Assembly (NCBI GenBank): GCA_938084835.1
Contig: CALKER010000005.1
Coordinates: forward strand, 186,001 to 250,000
DNA length: 64,000 nt
DNA from: an uncultured Thermoguttaceae bacterium
GTDB taxonomy: Bacteria; Planctomycetota; Planctomycetia; Pirellulales; Thermoguttaceae
Direction: 5' to 3'
The position numbers and the translations under genes were made by a program. This document shows, piece by piece, positions 16,215 to 25,232 of the stretch (its first letter is position 1; each line of letters begins with the position of its first letter). The notes under the pieces were generated by a model. It was not told the DNA's origin and made no database searches. It saw only the letters and a program-made list of their open reading frames with translations.

Positions 16215-18914
16215 GTGGATAAAAGAACAGCTCCTTCCAATCTCCGCAGCGGATTGTACGGTCGGGTTTTGGGCGTTGAAGGTCTTGCCCACGGAGGAGG
16301 GCCTTTGAGTGCCGTTGCCGTCGTTTGTGCGGGGAGTATTATCGTCTTGGTGATATTAACGGGATGCGGAAGGGGTGGCGGGGAGGTAGCGCAGGGGCCA
16401 CCCGCACCTTCGGCGCCCGAAATGTACGCGGAGCCTGGCGCTCCCGCCGAACCTGCTAGGGCGCGGCCCGCCCAACCGGCGGAAGAGAAGCCCAAAGTGG
16501 AACTCCCGGAGGACTTTGCCCAGTGGCAGGAGGAACACTTCAAGCAAGCTCGCAAAGAAGGTGGGGAACGGCTTTTGAAAGCCGTGGAGTGGCTAGGCCG
16601 GGAGGCTCCAGATAAGGATAAGGCTGTCGAAATCCTGGTCGCTTTGTTGCGGAAATTACCCCCAGAAGAAACACCCAAGCCGAAACCACAACCCTCTCCC
16701 TATCCGGGTGCCGAGGGGTACCCTGGCGCCTCGCCTGAAATGTATGCCGAGGCTTATCCCGGCGGTCCCCATTATTCGGGGTATCCCGGGGCTCCGGGTG
16801 CACCAGGGCGTGGGGCCCCAGCGAAAGTTGATCTTGCTTTGATTCGCGCTATTTGCGATGCCCTCGGGGTCTTAGGCACAACGCGAGCCGACGAGACCTT
16901 TCGCGAAGTGTTGAAGGCCAAAATGGAGACAGACGACGATCGTTTTGCCCAGCAGGCGGCCTTGGACTCGCTTGTGCGTCATTTGAATCCCGCCCGAGAG
17001 GATTTGATCTTTGCTGTGTTGACTTCGCCGGAGGAGTTTCGGCCGATAGATCCCCAAGCGGTGCGTCGGCCCCAACCGGGCTACCGGGGTGGGCCGGGAG
17101 GTTACCCGGGTGAAGTTTCGGAATATGGACCAACGTACCCGGGGGGATATGAAACATATCCGGGGGGATATGAAACGCCCTCCGCCGGCTATCCAGGAGG
17201 CCCCGGAGCTGCGGCCAGCCAGAAGCCGATGTCTGCTCAAGAGTTGCAGGAGGCAGCCTTTGCCGCTATTCGCCCCGTCGCCTCGGAAGAATTTCGGGTG
17301 CGTCTGGCACGACACGTCATCGATCCAAAAACACCGCAGGAGGACTTCGATCTTTTCCTGCCGTACCTTCTTGAGGACGATGCCCGAAATCTTCGGGCTC
17401 AAGTCGAGCTGCTCGCGCACCTGGCGCAAGATCCCAACGTGCGGTCCGTGGTGGAGCGCGTGGCCCTTGAGGTTTCCTCGCGGGCCATGGCCGAGGTTTT
17501 GGGGATTCCGCGGGATGTAGTGGATGAGATGTCCTTGATGACCCGGGTACGATCGGACGCGAGGCGCTATGGGCCGCGGATGCCGGGGGAATCCGAATAT
17601 GGACCGGAGTACGCCATGGAGCCCAGCATGCCTGTCGGTCCGCCAGCTCCGACTCCACCCCCAGGGGGGGGACGTCCTACACGAACTGGACCGGCCCGGC
17701 CTTCGCGTTTTGCTACGCCGGATCAGCCGGTCAGTAGTCCGGTAGGGGTGCAGCCCGGTCCGGGACGAACCGAGCCCGCTATCCTCCGGTTGAGTGATCT
17801 GGCTTCGTTTGATAGCCGAGTAGTCCTCAGTCTTGCTGGAAAGATTTGGTCGCGGGAAGTGTCGGCCTTGGTAGAAAAAGAGCTTGGAGCGATCCGGTCC
17901 TTCAAGGACAATCCCAACGCGGTGCTTTTTGCATCGACGTTCCCAGTGGCAAGTGTGCGACGAACTCTCGCGCGAGTGTTGCGGGCGAATTGGGAGGAGG
18001 GGCCTGACGTTTTGGAGCAGTCAGGAATCCTGGATTCCGTCGTTTTTGGTCCCGGGTACTTGCTGGCGGTCAAAGAACTGCCGCGAAAGATACCTGATCC
18101 CAAAGCGCAGTTGGCGGGGCCAGGGGGGATGCGACCCTCGTTAGGGCGATTGGGTCAGGCTCGGAGACCTGGGGGTTACGGTCAGCCTGGTCGGGGGATT
18201 CCAGGAGGGCGGATGCCGGAAGGAAGCGTTTACCCACCTGGAGGTGTAGGACCAACGGGGCCGGAAGAGATGATGCCCGGCGGCCCGGGAATGTCGCAGC
18301 CGGGTTCTGCTCGGCCTGGCCGGGTTATTCCCGGTGCCGAGTCGGCCAGCCCGAAGGACCGTGCTGCCATGGCTTGGGGACTTCATTTGATGGACGCTCT
18401 GAAAGTTATGGCCGATCGGCTTTACGAAGCCTCCAAGACCGTGGGTAGTGGAGGCTTCTCGCTAACGGCAACCGACGAACAAGCCCCTGAGCAGCAGGAG
18501 AAAGAGGGGGCCTTCAGGTTGCCCCCCAACGCTATAGTGCGCGGCTATTACGAGGTGGACATCGGGAAGGTCCTTGGCGAAAAAGTCCCAGGTGTGCCTG
18601 CCGACAACATGCGAATCAAATTCTGGCGACTGGAAGACAAAACGGCCCCAAGGACGATTGTCGGATTCTTCAGACGAACTTGGGGGGAAGGAGAGGAACG
18701 CGAATTTTCCGGGATTCACTGGATCGAGATGAATCTGGCGGGGGGCGAAGATGGTGCCCGACGAGTGGTGGATATCCTGATTGACACCGGTGCTTCCGCC
18801 GAACCGGGGGGCTTCACCTTGGGGGCCACGTCCTCCCGCGAAGCATCCACGCCCTCCCAAATCGACATTATCGTGATGGAGCTCGGTGCAAGAGCTGCAG
18901 AGGGGGCCGAGTAA
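16215..18914 (+). CDS. Large Pro/Gly/Tyr-rich putative lipoprotein
   Basis: The 899-residue product starts at GTG 16215. A hydrophobic stretch (about 31-48) ends in lipobox LTGC (Cys51), so it is probably an exported lipoprotein with an unusually long positively charged lead. The mature part alternates helical stretches with low-complexity linkers made of YPG/GYPG units (for example PGGYETYPGGYET near 17145). A helical segment (LIRAICDALGVLGTTRADETFREVL) resembles HEAT-like repeats. The C-terminal 200 residues look globular (NMRIKFWRLEDKTAPRTIVG, GIHWIEMNLAGG). No catalytic motif is recognised. The closest description is an uncharacterised planctomycete surface or cell-envelope protein. It is flanked by long gaps and has no partner gene. 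Confidence 0.85.
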   Translation: MDKRTAPSNLRSGLYGRVLGVEGLAHGGGPLSAVAVVCAGSIIVLVILTGCGRGGGEVAQGPPAPSAPEMYAEPGAPAEPARARPAQPAEEKPKVELPEDFAQWQEEHFKQARKEGGERLLKAVEWLGREAPDKDKAVEILVALLRKLPPEETPKPKPQPSPYPGAEGYPGASPEMYAEAYPGGPHYSGYPGAPGAPGRGAPAKVDLALIRAICDALGVLGTTRADETFREVLKAKMETDDDRFAQQAALDSLVRHLNPAREDLIFAVLTSPEEFRPIDPQAVRRPQPGYRGGPGGYPGEVSEYGPTYPGGYETYPGGYETPSAGYPGGPGAAASQKPMSAQELQEAAFAAIRPVASEEFRVRLARHVIDPKTPQEDFDLFLPYLLEDDARNLRAQVELLAHLAQDPNVRSVVERVALEVSSRAMAEVLGIPRDVVDEMSLMTRVRSDARRYGPRMPGESEYGPEYAMEPSMPVGPPAPTPPPGGGRPTRTGPARPSRFATPDQPVSSPVGVQPGPGRTEPAILRLSDLASFDSRVVLSLAGKIWSREVSALVEKELGAIRSFKDNPNAVLFASTFPVASVRRTLARVLRANWEEGPDVLEQSGILDSVVFGPGYLLAVKELPRKIPDPKAQLAGPGGMRPSLGRLGQARRPGGYGQPGRGIPGGRMPEGSVYPPGGVGPTGPEEMMPGGPGMSQPGSARPGRVIPGAESASPKDRAAMAWGLHLMDALKVMADRLYEASKTVGSGGFSLTATDEQAPEQQEKEGAFRLPPNAIVRGYYEVDIGKVLGEKVPGVPADNMRIKFWRLEDKTAPRTIVGFFRRTWGEGEEREFSGIHWIEMNLAGGEDGARRVVDILIDTGASAEPGGFTLGATSSREASTPSQIDIIVMELGARAAEGAE
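17142..17180 (+). repeat. In-frame 21-bp repeat inside the lipoprotein gene
   Basis: A GGGGGGATATGAAAC unit occurs twice, 21 bases apart, and gives two copies of the heptad YPGGYET in the protein. Confidence 0.7.
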
Positions 18915-18971
18915 ATCCGCGCGGGCCAATCAAACTCTGTCCATCCCGCGCAAAAAGTGGACTGGGGCGTT

Positions 18972-19001
18972 GCCGGCCGATTTTTGATCGGTGCGGCCGG
19001 C
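18972..19001. terminator. Possible transcription end hairpin after the lipoprotein gene
   Basis: GCCGGCCG (18972-18979) pairs perfectly with CGGCCGGC (18994-19001), 57 bases after the stop codon. The loop can form its own CCGAT/ATCGG stem. There is no T-run downstream, so the terminator role is tentative. Confidence 0.4.
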
Positions 19002-19105
19002 CATGGTTGGCACAGACGCACTGAGCGCGGAAGCCTTCAAAATCGGGGTGAGCAGCCTAAGTAGGTCTAGTGCGCGGAGCGGTTTTTTGTAGACATAAAA
19101 TCCAA

Positions 19106-19129
19106 TAAGAAAATTACTAAGAAAATTAC
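19106..19129. repeat. 12-bp perfect tandem duplication
   Basis: TAAGAAAATTAC occurs twice without a gap (19106-19117 and 19118-19129). Confidence 0.8.
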
Positions 19130-19490
19130 TATTTCCCCCCTTTCGTGCGGATCTCTCCTGATAGAGGCTTAGAGGGGGAAATATCTGGTCCGCAAAGGAA
19201 TTTCGTCACAGCGGTGGATTCTCCGGAAGTTCTCGTCGTTTTCTCGGCAAGAGCGGGAGGAAATCTTAGCTCACCGCCGCACGGCAAGGCCACTAGGATC
19301 GTTGAGTCCCGTTGCGTAAAAGGCGTCCTGCGTGAAAATCTCCCAAAAACGGCAAGGCGTAAACGACAAGGTCACGCGCTTTTCACGAGTGACCTTCTCG
19401 CCTGAAGAGGCATACTGGCCTTGTAACCACAGGAGGCCGAGAACGACTTCAGGCCATCCGGGGTGTCTTCAGCTTCTACTGCCGAGGATC

Positions 19491-21065
19491 CTAGTCGAGG
19501 AACCCCACCAATTCCTGGCTGCGCGAAGGCTGCTGGAGTTTACGCACGGCTTTAGCCTCGATCTGCCGGATACGTTCGCGGGTTACTCGGAAGATCTGGC
19601 CAACTTCCTCCAGCGTGTAACAGTAGCCGTCACCTAAACCGTAACGGAGTTTGAGGATTTCGCGCTCGCGATAGGTAAGGGTTTTAAGCACTTTGTTGAT
19701 CTGGGCCCGGAGCAACTCCTGGTTGGCCCCCAAATCCGGATTTTCCGCGTTTCGGTCGGGCAACAGATCGCGGAAGTGACTGTCCTCACTGTTGCCGATA
19801 GGATGGTCAAGACTAATGGGATAGCGATTCATCGCCAAGACGCGGCGGGTTTCCTCGATATTGGTACCGCTGGCTCCGGCGGTCTCTTCCAAAGTAGGTT
19901 CGCGCCCCAACTCTTGCTGAAGCCGACGGGCCACGCTTCGGACGCGCGACATGGTCTCCACCATGTGCACGGGAATGCGAATGGTGCGGCTTTGGTCGGC
20001 CACGGCCCGCGTGATCGCCTGGCGAATCCACCAGGTGGCATAAGTGCAAAACTTAAACCCCCGCCGATATTCGAATTTGTCCACCGCACGCATCAACCCG
20101 GCGTTGCCTTCCTGAATAAGGTCTAGGAAGCTTAAGCCGCGATTGCGATACTTCTTCGCAATGGAGACAACTAAGCGAAGATTGCCCTCCGATAGGGCCT
20201 TCTTTGCTTCCTTGTACTGTTCGTAGACTTCTTTCACGTAGGCCACACGATTACGGAGGCTGGTGGCCGTCTCTTGCGTGGCGCGAAGGATACTCCGGTA
20301 TTCGACAAGCCAGGGCTTTCGCTCTTTCAATGGTCCGCCGGCCTGTTTATGGGCGTCGATGCGGGCCTTTAGTTCATCGACCCGTCGGCTGAGTTCTTCG
20401 AGGGTCTGAATCATCGGCTCCAACCGCTGATTGCGCAGACCCAATTCTTCAATGAGCCGTACAGCGCGGCGCCGGCTTCGCCCCAGTCGCCGCCAAGCCG
20501 CTCGCCGTTCACTCATTGGGCGGCTCTTGCTGGTGGCGATGCGGTAATCCTGACGATTACGCTTCACCAAGGCTTCCAAAGTGCGCAAATGGTGCGGCAG
20601 CCGGCCGAGAATCTGCTTTTTCTCCAAGCGATCGGTCACCGAAACTTGCACCGTGCGATCGAAAGGCAGATCTCCTTCGTAGACCCGCTTCAGGGCACGC
20701 AGAGCCTGTTGCATCACATAATCGCACTCTAAAAGTTTCCGTCGGAATTGGGCTCGCGTCCGTTCAATTTGCTTGGCTAGGGCAATTTCTTGCTGCCGAG
20801 TCAGCAGCGGGATTTCGCCCATCTGGGTCAGATACATCCTCACCGGATCATCCGACCACGTGTCGTCCTGCTCGGTGTCCTCCGGCACTAAGTCCTCGCC
20901 AATCTCGAGCTCGCCGTCAGTATCGACGTCCGACTCGGCCTCATATGGAGCTTCCACCAACTCCTCCAAACTGTACTCATCCTCGACGGCGTCCTCGATG
21001 TCCAATTCGTCCAAAATGTCTGCCGCTTCTTCGTATGCATCCAAAAGCGCATCAGGATCGTACAA
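19491..21065 (-). CDS. rpoD: Primary RNA polymerase sigma factor (RpoD/SigA type)
   Basis: The 524-residue product is a group 1 sigma-70. An acidic N-terminal tail is followed by region 1.2 ([18 protein letters not shown], about 72-90), a long non-conserved helical region (about 110-280), region 2 ([18 protein letters not shown] and the core [20 protein letters not shown], 294-360), region 3 and region 4 with the -35 helix-turn-helix ([20 protein letters not shown], about 484-503). It directs transcription of housekeeping genes. The frame reads back to ATG 21095, but AGGAGG falls 6 bases before TTG 21065, giving [14 protein letters not shown]; this start is preferred, with ATG 21080 or 21095 as alternatives. 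Planctomycetes often carry more than one RpoD-like gene, so the symbol is by similarity. Both flanks are long gene-free stretches. Confidence 0.92.
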   Translation of the reverse strand: MYDPDALLDAYEEAADILDELDIEDAVEDEYSLEELVEAPYEAESDVDTDGELEIGEDLVPEDTEQDDTWSDDPVRMYLTQMGEIPLLTRQQEIALAKQIERTRAQFRRKLLECDYVMQQALRALKRVYEGDLPFDRTVQVSVTDRLEKKQILGRLPHHLRTLEALVKRNRQDYRIATSKSRPMSERRAAWRRLGRSRRRAVRLIEELGLRNQRLEPMIQTLEELSRRVDELKARIDAHKQAGGPLKERKPWLVEYRSILRATQETATSLRNRVAYVKEVYEQYKEAKKALSEGNLRLVVSIAKKYRNRGLSFLDLIQEGNAGLMRAVDKFEYRRGFKFCTYATWWIRQAITRAVADQSRTIRIPVHMVETMSRVRSVARRLQQELGREPTLEETAGASGTNIEETRRVLAMNRYPISLDHPIGNSEDSHFRDLLPDRNAENPDLGANQELLRAQINKVLKTLTYREREILKLRYGLGDGYCYTLEEVGQIFRVTRERIRQIEAKAVRKLQQPSRSQELVGFLD

Positions 21066-21068
21066 TGG

Positions 21069-21079
21069 GGACCTCCTCA
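21069..21079 (-). promoter_or_regulatory. Ribosome-binding site that favours a TTG start for the sigma factor
   Basis: On the minus strand AGGAGG is followed by six bases and then TTG at 21065. The same AGGAGG would be inside the coding part if ATG 21080 or 21095 were used. Confidence 0.55.
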
Positions 21080-21370
21080 TGGGACTCGCACCCAACCTTA
21101 CCCAACCAAAGTGTTGACGACGGAACCTTCTCCTACGTTAATCCATCCCAATCTCTCAGAATCAGAGCGTTTTGGCAATTTCCCACCGCTGCCTGACTAA
21201 GCGGTGTTTGCGTATCGGTCCCTCCATGTCCGCTAAGAGTCCTTGCCAGCCAGCAGCAGAGCGAAATGCGTAAACGAACACCGTTTCTGATTCCCTAACC
21301 TCTGGGTATCACCTGGTTTAACTGCTTTTTCGTTCCTACTTGCGTAGCCGAGGAAACGGCTCGGCAAAAT

Positions 21371-21416
21371 GAAAGAATTTCCGCCAAATCCCGGAAAGAA
21401 TTTCCGCCAAATCCCG
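21371..21416. repeat. 23-bp perfect tandem duplication
   Basis: A 23-base unit beginning GAAAGAATTTCCGCC and ending AAATCCCG occurs at 21371-21393 and again at 21394-21416. Confidence 0.85.
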
Positions 21417-22290
21417 ACGGCCGGTCGACACCATCACCTGGCTCGGCCGGTTAAAAGGGACCTGCGGAAACTGAATACTCCGGGACCGAGGATGCTATGC
21501 CAAAAGAGACGGTGAAGGACCTTCGGTAGATACGGGAAAAAGACGACCGACAGGAAGACGGAGCTCCGAGAAAGACCGAGCCATCTGAGGATCGTAGCAA
21601 ATCTTGTTGACCCTCGTGCAGGAGAGAAGTCCCGCCATGGACTTGGCCGCTCAGGTGACTTCTGCGTTTGCACTGACACTGATGGCGTTTCCACATCACG
21701 GTTTGTGCTCCGTTACCTGCCGGCTAGGCCCGTTGCCCTAAAAATGTCCCCAAACTCCGCGGAAGTACAGGGAGCTTCGTAAGCGGAGGTTGTTTTGGAA
21801 TCAACTGTTGCCCACCCGCCTGAATTCCTGCCAAAGCTTTACCGACCTACTTCGAGCTTTTCATCCGGCCCTACGCCAACTTCGCAGCCACGTGCGCAGC
21901 ACGTGAATTAAGGCGACAAAAACCCCGCGCGACGTTAGAACCGAAAACATTTGGGAAAAACGCGACTTACCGAATACACCACAATCGCACCTGCCTGATA
22001 TTGAGGTTAAGCAATTGCGGCGCACCGTACGCGGCTTTTCAACTGCAGGAAAGGTTCCCCTTTTGACAATGGGGCCCTTGGCAAGTCGTGAACAGGGCCA
22101 GAATACCTCTGTACCGAGGCTCGGCAGGACGTAAAAAGGGGAGCCAGCCCATCAATTGTACTCGCAATTAAGTCGGAGTCTAGCTTTTTCCGCCCCGTAA
22201 ATCGGGACTTTGACCGTGCGGTTCCCACGCGACCCGTAAGGAAAATGTGTGTTTCCCAATCGGAAAAATCTCGCCCACTTGCGCACACTT

Positions 22291-22316
22291 GTTCATTACC
22301 GTAGTTCATTAGTATG
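22291..22316. repeat. 13-bp imperfect tandem repeat
   Basis: GTTCATTACCGTA is followed directly by GTTCATTAGTATG; the first eight bases match. The area is AT-rich and could be near a promoter. Confidence 0.5.
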
Positions 22317-22829
22317 TTAAAATAGGAAGTCTAGGGTATCTGAGAAGCCATAGTGTGGGCAAGCTTAGGTCAACCTTGGGGAGGAGACCTTACAAGTCGG
22401 TCGCCCCCATGCAGCTGGTTAACGTAACCTCAGCAAGGATTCAGGTAATTCCCTAGGCCCCAGGCCTATGTCGGTCAGGGCCATCAGACGTCGTATTTCG
22501 GACTTAGGTCTTGCGGCTATGGAATTGTGGGCGTAAGCTTGACGGTTGATTTCCACGGAGTAGGTCCCAGTCACGGGAATGCGGAGCCAGCCCAATTTCC
22601 AAAAAGCTAGCCAGGGAAAATAAGACCTTCCGCCCTTATCCGCCTGGAGGTGGCTTCCTAAATCGTTCCGCGTGCAGTTTTGGCCTCAAAGTACGGGTGG
22701 TCCCAACGGAGGGGGAGCGGAGTCTCGATGGATCTGTCGCAGGCTCCTTTAAAATGAATTAATCAAAAAGTCACAATAAATGCAATCATTTTATTTATTC
22801 TCGCAGGAATTTCTTGAAAAAATTGATGC

Positions 22830-22864
22830 GATCCCTGGCTAGCCGCCGGGTATAGCCAGGGGTC
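22830..22864. other. Strong hairpin, 12-bp stem with 11-base loop
   Basis: GATCCCTGGCTA (22830-22841) pairs with TAGCCAGGGGTC (22853-22864) over 12 pairs with one G-T wobble. An AT-rich segment of about 80 bases precedes it. It is far from any gene, which suggests a structured RNA or a DNA-level site rather than a leader or terminator. Confidence 0.65.
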
Positions 22865-23746
22865 TTGTACGCGAGCAATCATCCCTCGCGTAAGTGAAGG
22901 GCTGCTTTAACCCGAGGCGGCCGGGAACAGAATGGACGTAGCGCATCTTGCCAGTGTTCCTGTCCTCGATGTCGGGCTGAATCTTTTTTACAGAAAGGGC
23001 CACAGCTTTTTTTAAAGCCCGAATTTTTATGGAGATGGAAAGGACCGTCCCTCTTTGTGGAAAGTGCTGCATCTCTTAACGGAAAGTATTGCCGGCAGAT
23101 TAGGTGCGGGATGATTCTGCCATTTGGTATGAAACGTGCTAAGGAAGTCTACAGCAGTAGCCTTATGTAAGGCGGGACCAACGTTGGAAAATCGCAATTA
23201 TCGGAACCGAGGTAATCCGACACTGTCTGGTGAAATTTAGGCAAAAGCTTGGGCAGGAACATGTTTTCCGTTTGGATTTGGGGCACGGTCTTAGCCCCGG
23301 TTGCTTAATGTTCGGCCTGTGTTTCGGGGAAAGTTTATGCGGCACTCTATCCCAGATTAAGAGCTGCCTCGGGCCACCCTCCGGAGGAAGGACTTTGAAG
23401 GAGCGTCTGGTCCGCAAAATTCTCGGAAAATTTAGCGAGGGGTGGGGAATCTCACTGGCTCCGGTTGTGGATCGGTTCGCGTGAGACCGGGGCCAACCGA
23501 TTGAGCCTAGCCCGCGGCGTCACGGTTCGGTCGTAATAGGTGGTGCAGGGAAGACAAACCCTGGAAAGGCTTGGAGCGTCTGAAAAGGCTTTTATCGAAG
23601 ACCTCCGCAACCTTTTGTAAGTGGGCCTGGAAGCAAAGGTGCCCGTGAACCGATCGGAAGGCTCTTGGGGCGGGGCTTTGGGCGTGGAGAGACTTGGAAA
23701 AAGTTACCGGCAGTGTTATCAATACGTGTGCATTTTGGGCGGATAG

Positions 23747-24325
23747 ATGAGTGAACAGCGGCTTCTACGTTGTCCTGCGTGTAACCGAGTGCATCAGGTG
23801 GGTCTTTCCCAGGCGGGACAATCATTCCTTTGTCGGTGCGGCTCCCAAGTGGAAGTGCCACCTTTGCGGTTGTTGCGGGAGCTTGAGCCCGTTCAGCCGG
23901 AGGCTACGGCGACTTCTCCTAGGAAGCGCTGGGAAATCCGGCAGATGATTAGTTTGATTGGTATTCTTGTCGTCTTGGTTGGGGTGGCGATGGGGTACAC
24001 ATTTTGGTCAACCACTCCTCGGCCTCGGCCGGTGGAAACGATGCATCCGGCAGAACTGTGGAACTTGTGGCAATTTTATCAAAGGGCTGGGCTGCCGCGG
24101 CGGTACGTGCGGAATGACCCGTTCGTTCAGGAGATGCAGGCTCGCCGTTTGTGGCTCATTTTCGCGGGGGTGATTATCTGTTGCGGGGCGGCGGTGATTG
24201 TTCTCAGTCGGTTCCTGCCCGCCTGGTTTGCAGAGACTGACGAGGCTTCAGGTGAATTTGACGAACAGGCGCAAAACGGTGCGGCTGGCGAAAAAGATTC
24301 TCCGCAAGAGGCGTTTGAGGTGTGA
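23747..24325 (+). CDS. Membrane protein with N-terminal zinc ribbon
   Basis: The 192-residue product has a short zinc-ribbon-like N-terminus (CPAC at about 9-12, CRCG at about 29-32), a Pro-rich stretch, a first membrane helix (about 68-86), a loop of about 50 residues and a second membrane helix (about 130-150), then an acidic tail. This predicts a two-pass membrane protein with cytoplasmic ends. Comparable zinc-ribbon membrane proteins are common and uncharacterised in planctomycetes. Only a weak ribosome-binding site precedes ATG 23747. The STAS-domain gene begins 75 bases after its stop, so the two are probably one transcription unit. Confidence 0.75.
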   Translation: MSEQRLLRCPACNRVHQVGLSQAGQSFLCRCGSQVEVPPLRLLRELEPVQPEATATSPRKRWEIRQMISLIGILVVLVGVAMGYTFWSTTPRPRPVETMHPAELWNLWQFYQRAGLPRRYVRNDPFVQEMQARRLWLIFAGVIICCGAAVIVLSRFLPAWFAETDEASGEFDEQAQNGAAGEKDSPQEAFEV

Positions 24326-24400
24326 CAGGTACCGGGAGCGAAACGCCCGACGTGTTGGGAAAAATTTTAGGGTCCTTCGTGGCAGGTTAGAAATCCGCTT

Positions 24401-24766
24401 ATGGACATCGAAGTTTTGGGCTATAGCGGGCCGGTGCTTCGGATTGCCATTGTGGGGCGTATCATACGCGACAACCAATGGCCCTTGGTGGAAGCACTGG
24501 AGACCGTTTTAGGGCCGGCAGGTTACCAGCAACTGGTGGTGGCCGATATGGCTCGAACTCTATTCGTCGATTCTTCCGGACTGGCTTTCCTGATCCAGTG
24601 CCATAAGCGCTTCACCCAGGCCGGCGGTCGATTCGTAATGCATTCGATCACGCCCGCGGTTCGCACTTTGTTCGAGACCATGGGGCTGCAACAACTCTTT
24701 CTGCTTGCCGAGAACGAGCGGGCCGCCCTGACGCTGGTTATGCAGGACAAAATGCCCCGCGTTTAA
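24401..24766 (+). CDS. STAS-domain protein, anti-sigma factor antagonist type
   Basis: The 121-residue product is a stand-alone STAS domain. The typical beta-alpha order is seen, with VADMARTLFVDSSGLAFLIQ containing the SpoIIAA-type phosphorylation serine context DSSGL, then FVMHSITPAVRTLFETMGL. Proteins of this type bind an anti-sigma kinase (SpoIIAB/RsbW type) and are switched by serine phosphorylation. No anti-sigma kinase or phosphatase gene lies in the window, so the partner must be elsewhere. It follows the zinc-ribbon membrane protein closely, which suggests signalling linked to the membrane. The start ATG 24401 has only a poor ribosome-binding site. Confidence 0.85.
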   Translation: MDIEVLGYSGPVLRIAIVGRIIRDNQWPLVEALETVLGPAGYQQLVVADMARTLFVDSSGLAFLIQCHKRFTQAGGRFVMHSITPAVRTLFETMGLQQLFLLAENERAALTLVMQDKMPRV

Positions 24767-25232
24767 CCTCCCTCGGTCACAAGGCTCCTGGAAAAAACTT
24801 TGGTATCCCATTTGCGAGCATAGCCGCACCGACTCATCAATCGGAAGAATCCACGGAGCAGAATGACGATCCCGACAGCGTCAGGCGATACTGACTATTC
24901 CAAATTGGTGAACAAGGATTTGTGAGCTTCTAAGCTTCGTGGCCTAGTGGCGACATCTTTTCGGGGGATTGCGGTTTTTCTCGGCAAAGCAGGGCCCGTC
25001 AGGCGGCAACTTAAACCTTTGGTTAGACCAGCCGCAATTTTCGACCATATCCACGGGACTACCCGGATCTGTGGGCTTTTCAACCTCAGGAATCGTTAAG
25101 TGGCCTAGGGAAGCTTTCGTGCGGTGCATGTCGTAAAATCAGCGTAGGGGGTCATCATCACTTGAGTGTCGAGATTGCCGCGGCATTTTCGCCCGAGATG
25201 TGGGCTTTTTGCCCGCGAGCCACGGCGGGTCG
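24767..25232. other. Gap between convergent genes
   Basis: No gene, repeat or convincing terminator is seen in 466 bases between the STAS gene and lysA. Confidence 0.45.

Larger units (their letters stand above)
18915..19490. other. Gap between convergent genes with hairpin and tandem repeat
   Basis: No gene is seen in 576 bases. It has a GC-rich inverted repeat at 18972-19001 and a 12-bp tandem repeat at 19106-19129, listed separately. Confidence 0.5.
21066..23746. other. 2.7-kb gap between divergent genes with repeats and a strong hairpin
   Basis: No gene is supported; several open frames of 76-100 codons have no domain or start support. It contains a perfect 23-bp duplication (21371), CACGTG twice around 21890-21905, a 13-bp imperfect tandem repeat (22291), an AT-rich stretch at about 22750-22830 and next to it a 12-bp-stem hairpin (22830-22864). 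An unrecognised RNA gene is possible here. No tRNA, tmRNA, RNase P or SRP core motif was found by eye. Confidence 0.5.
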
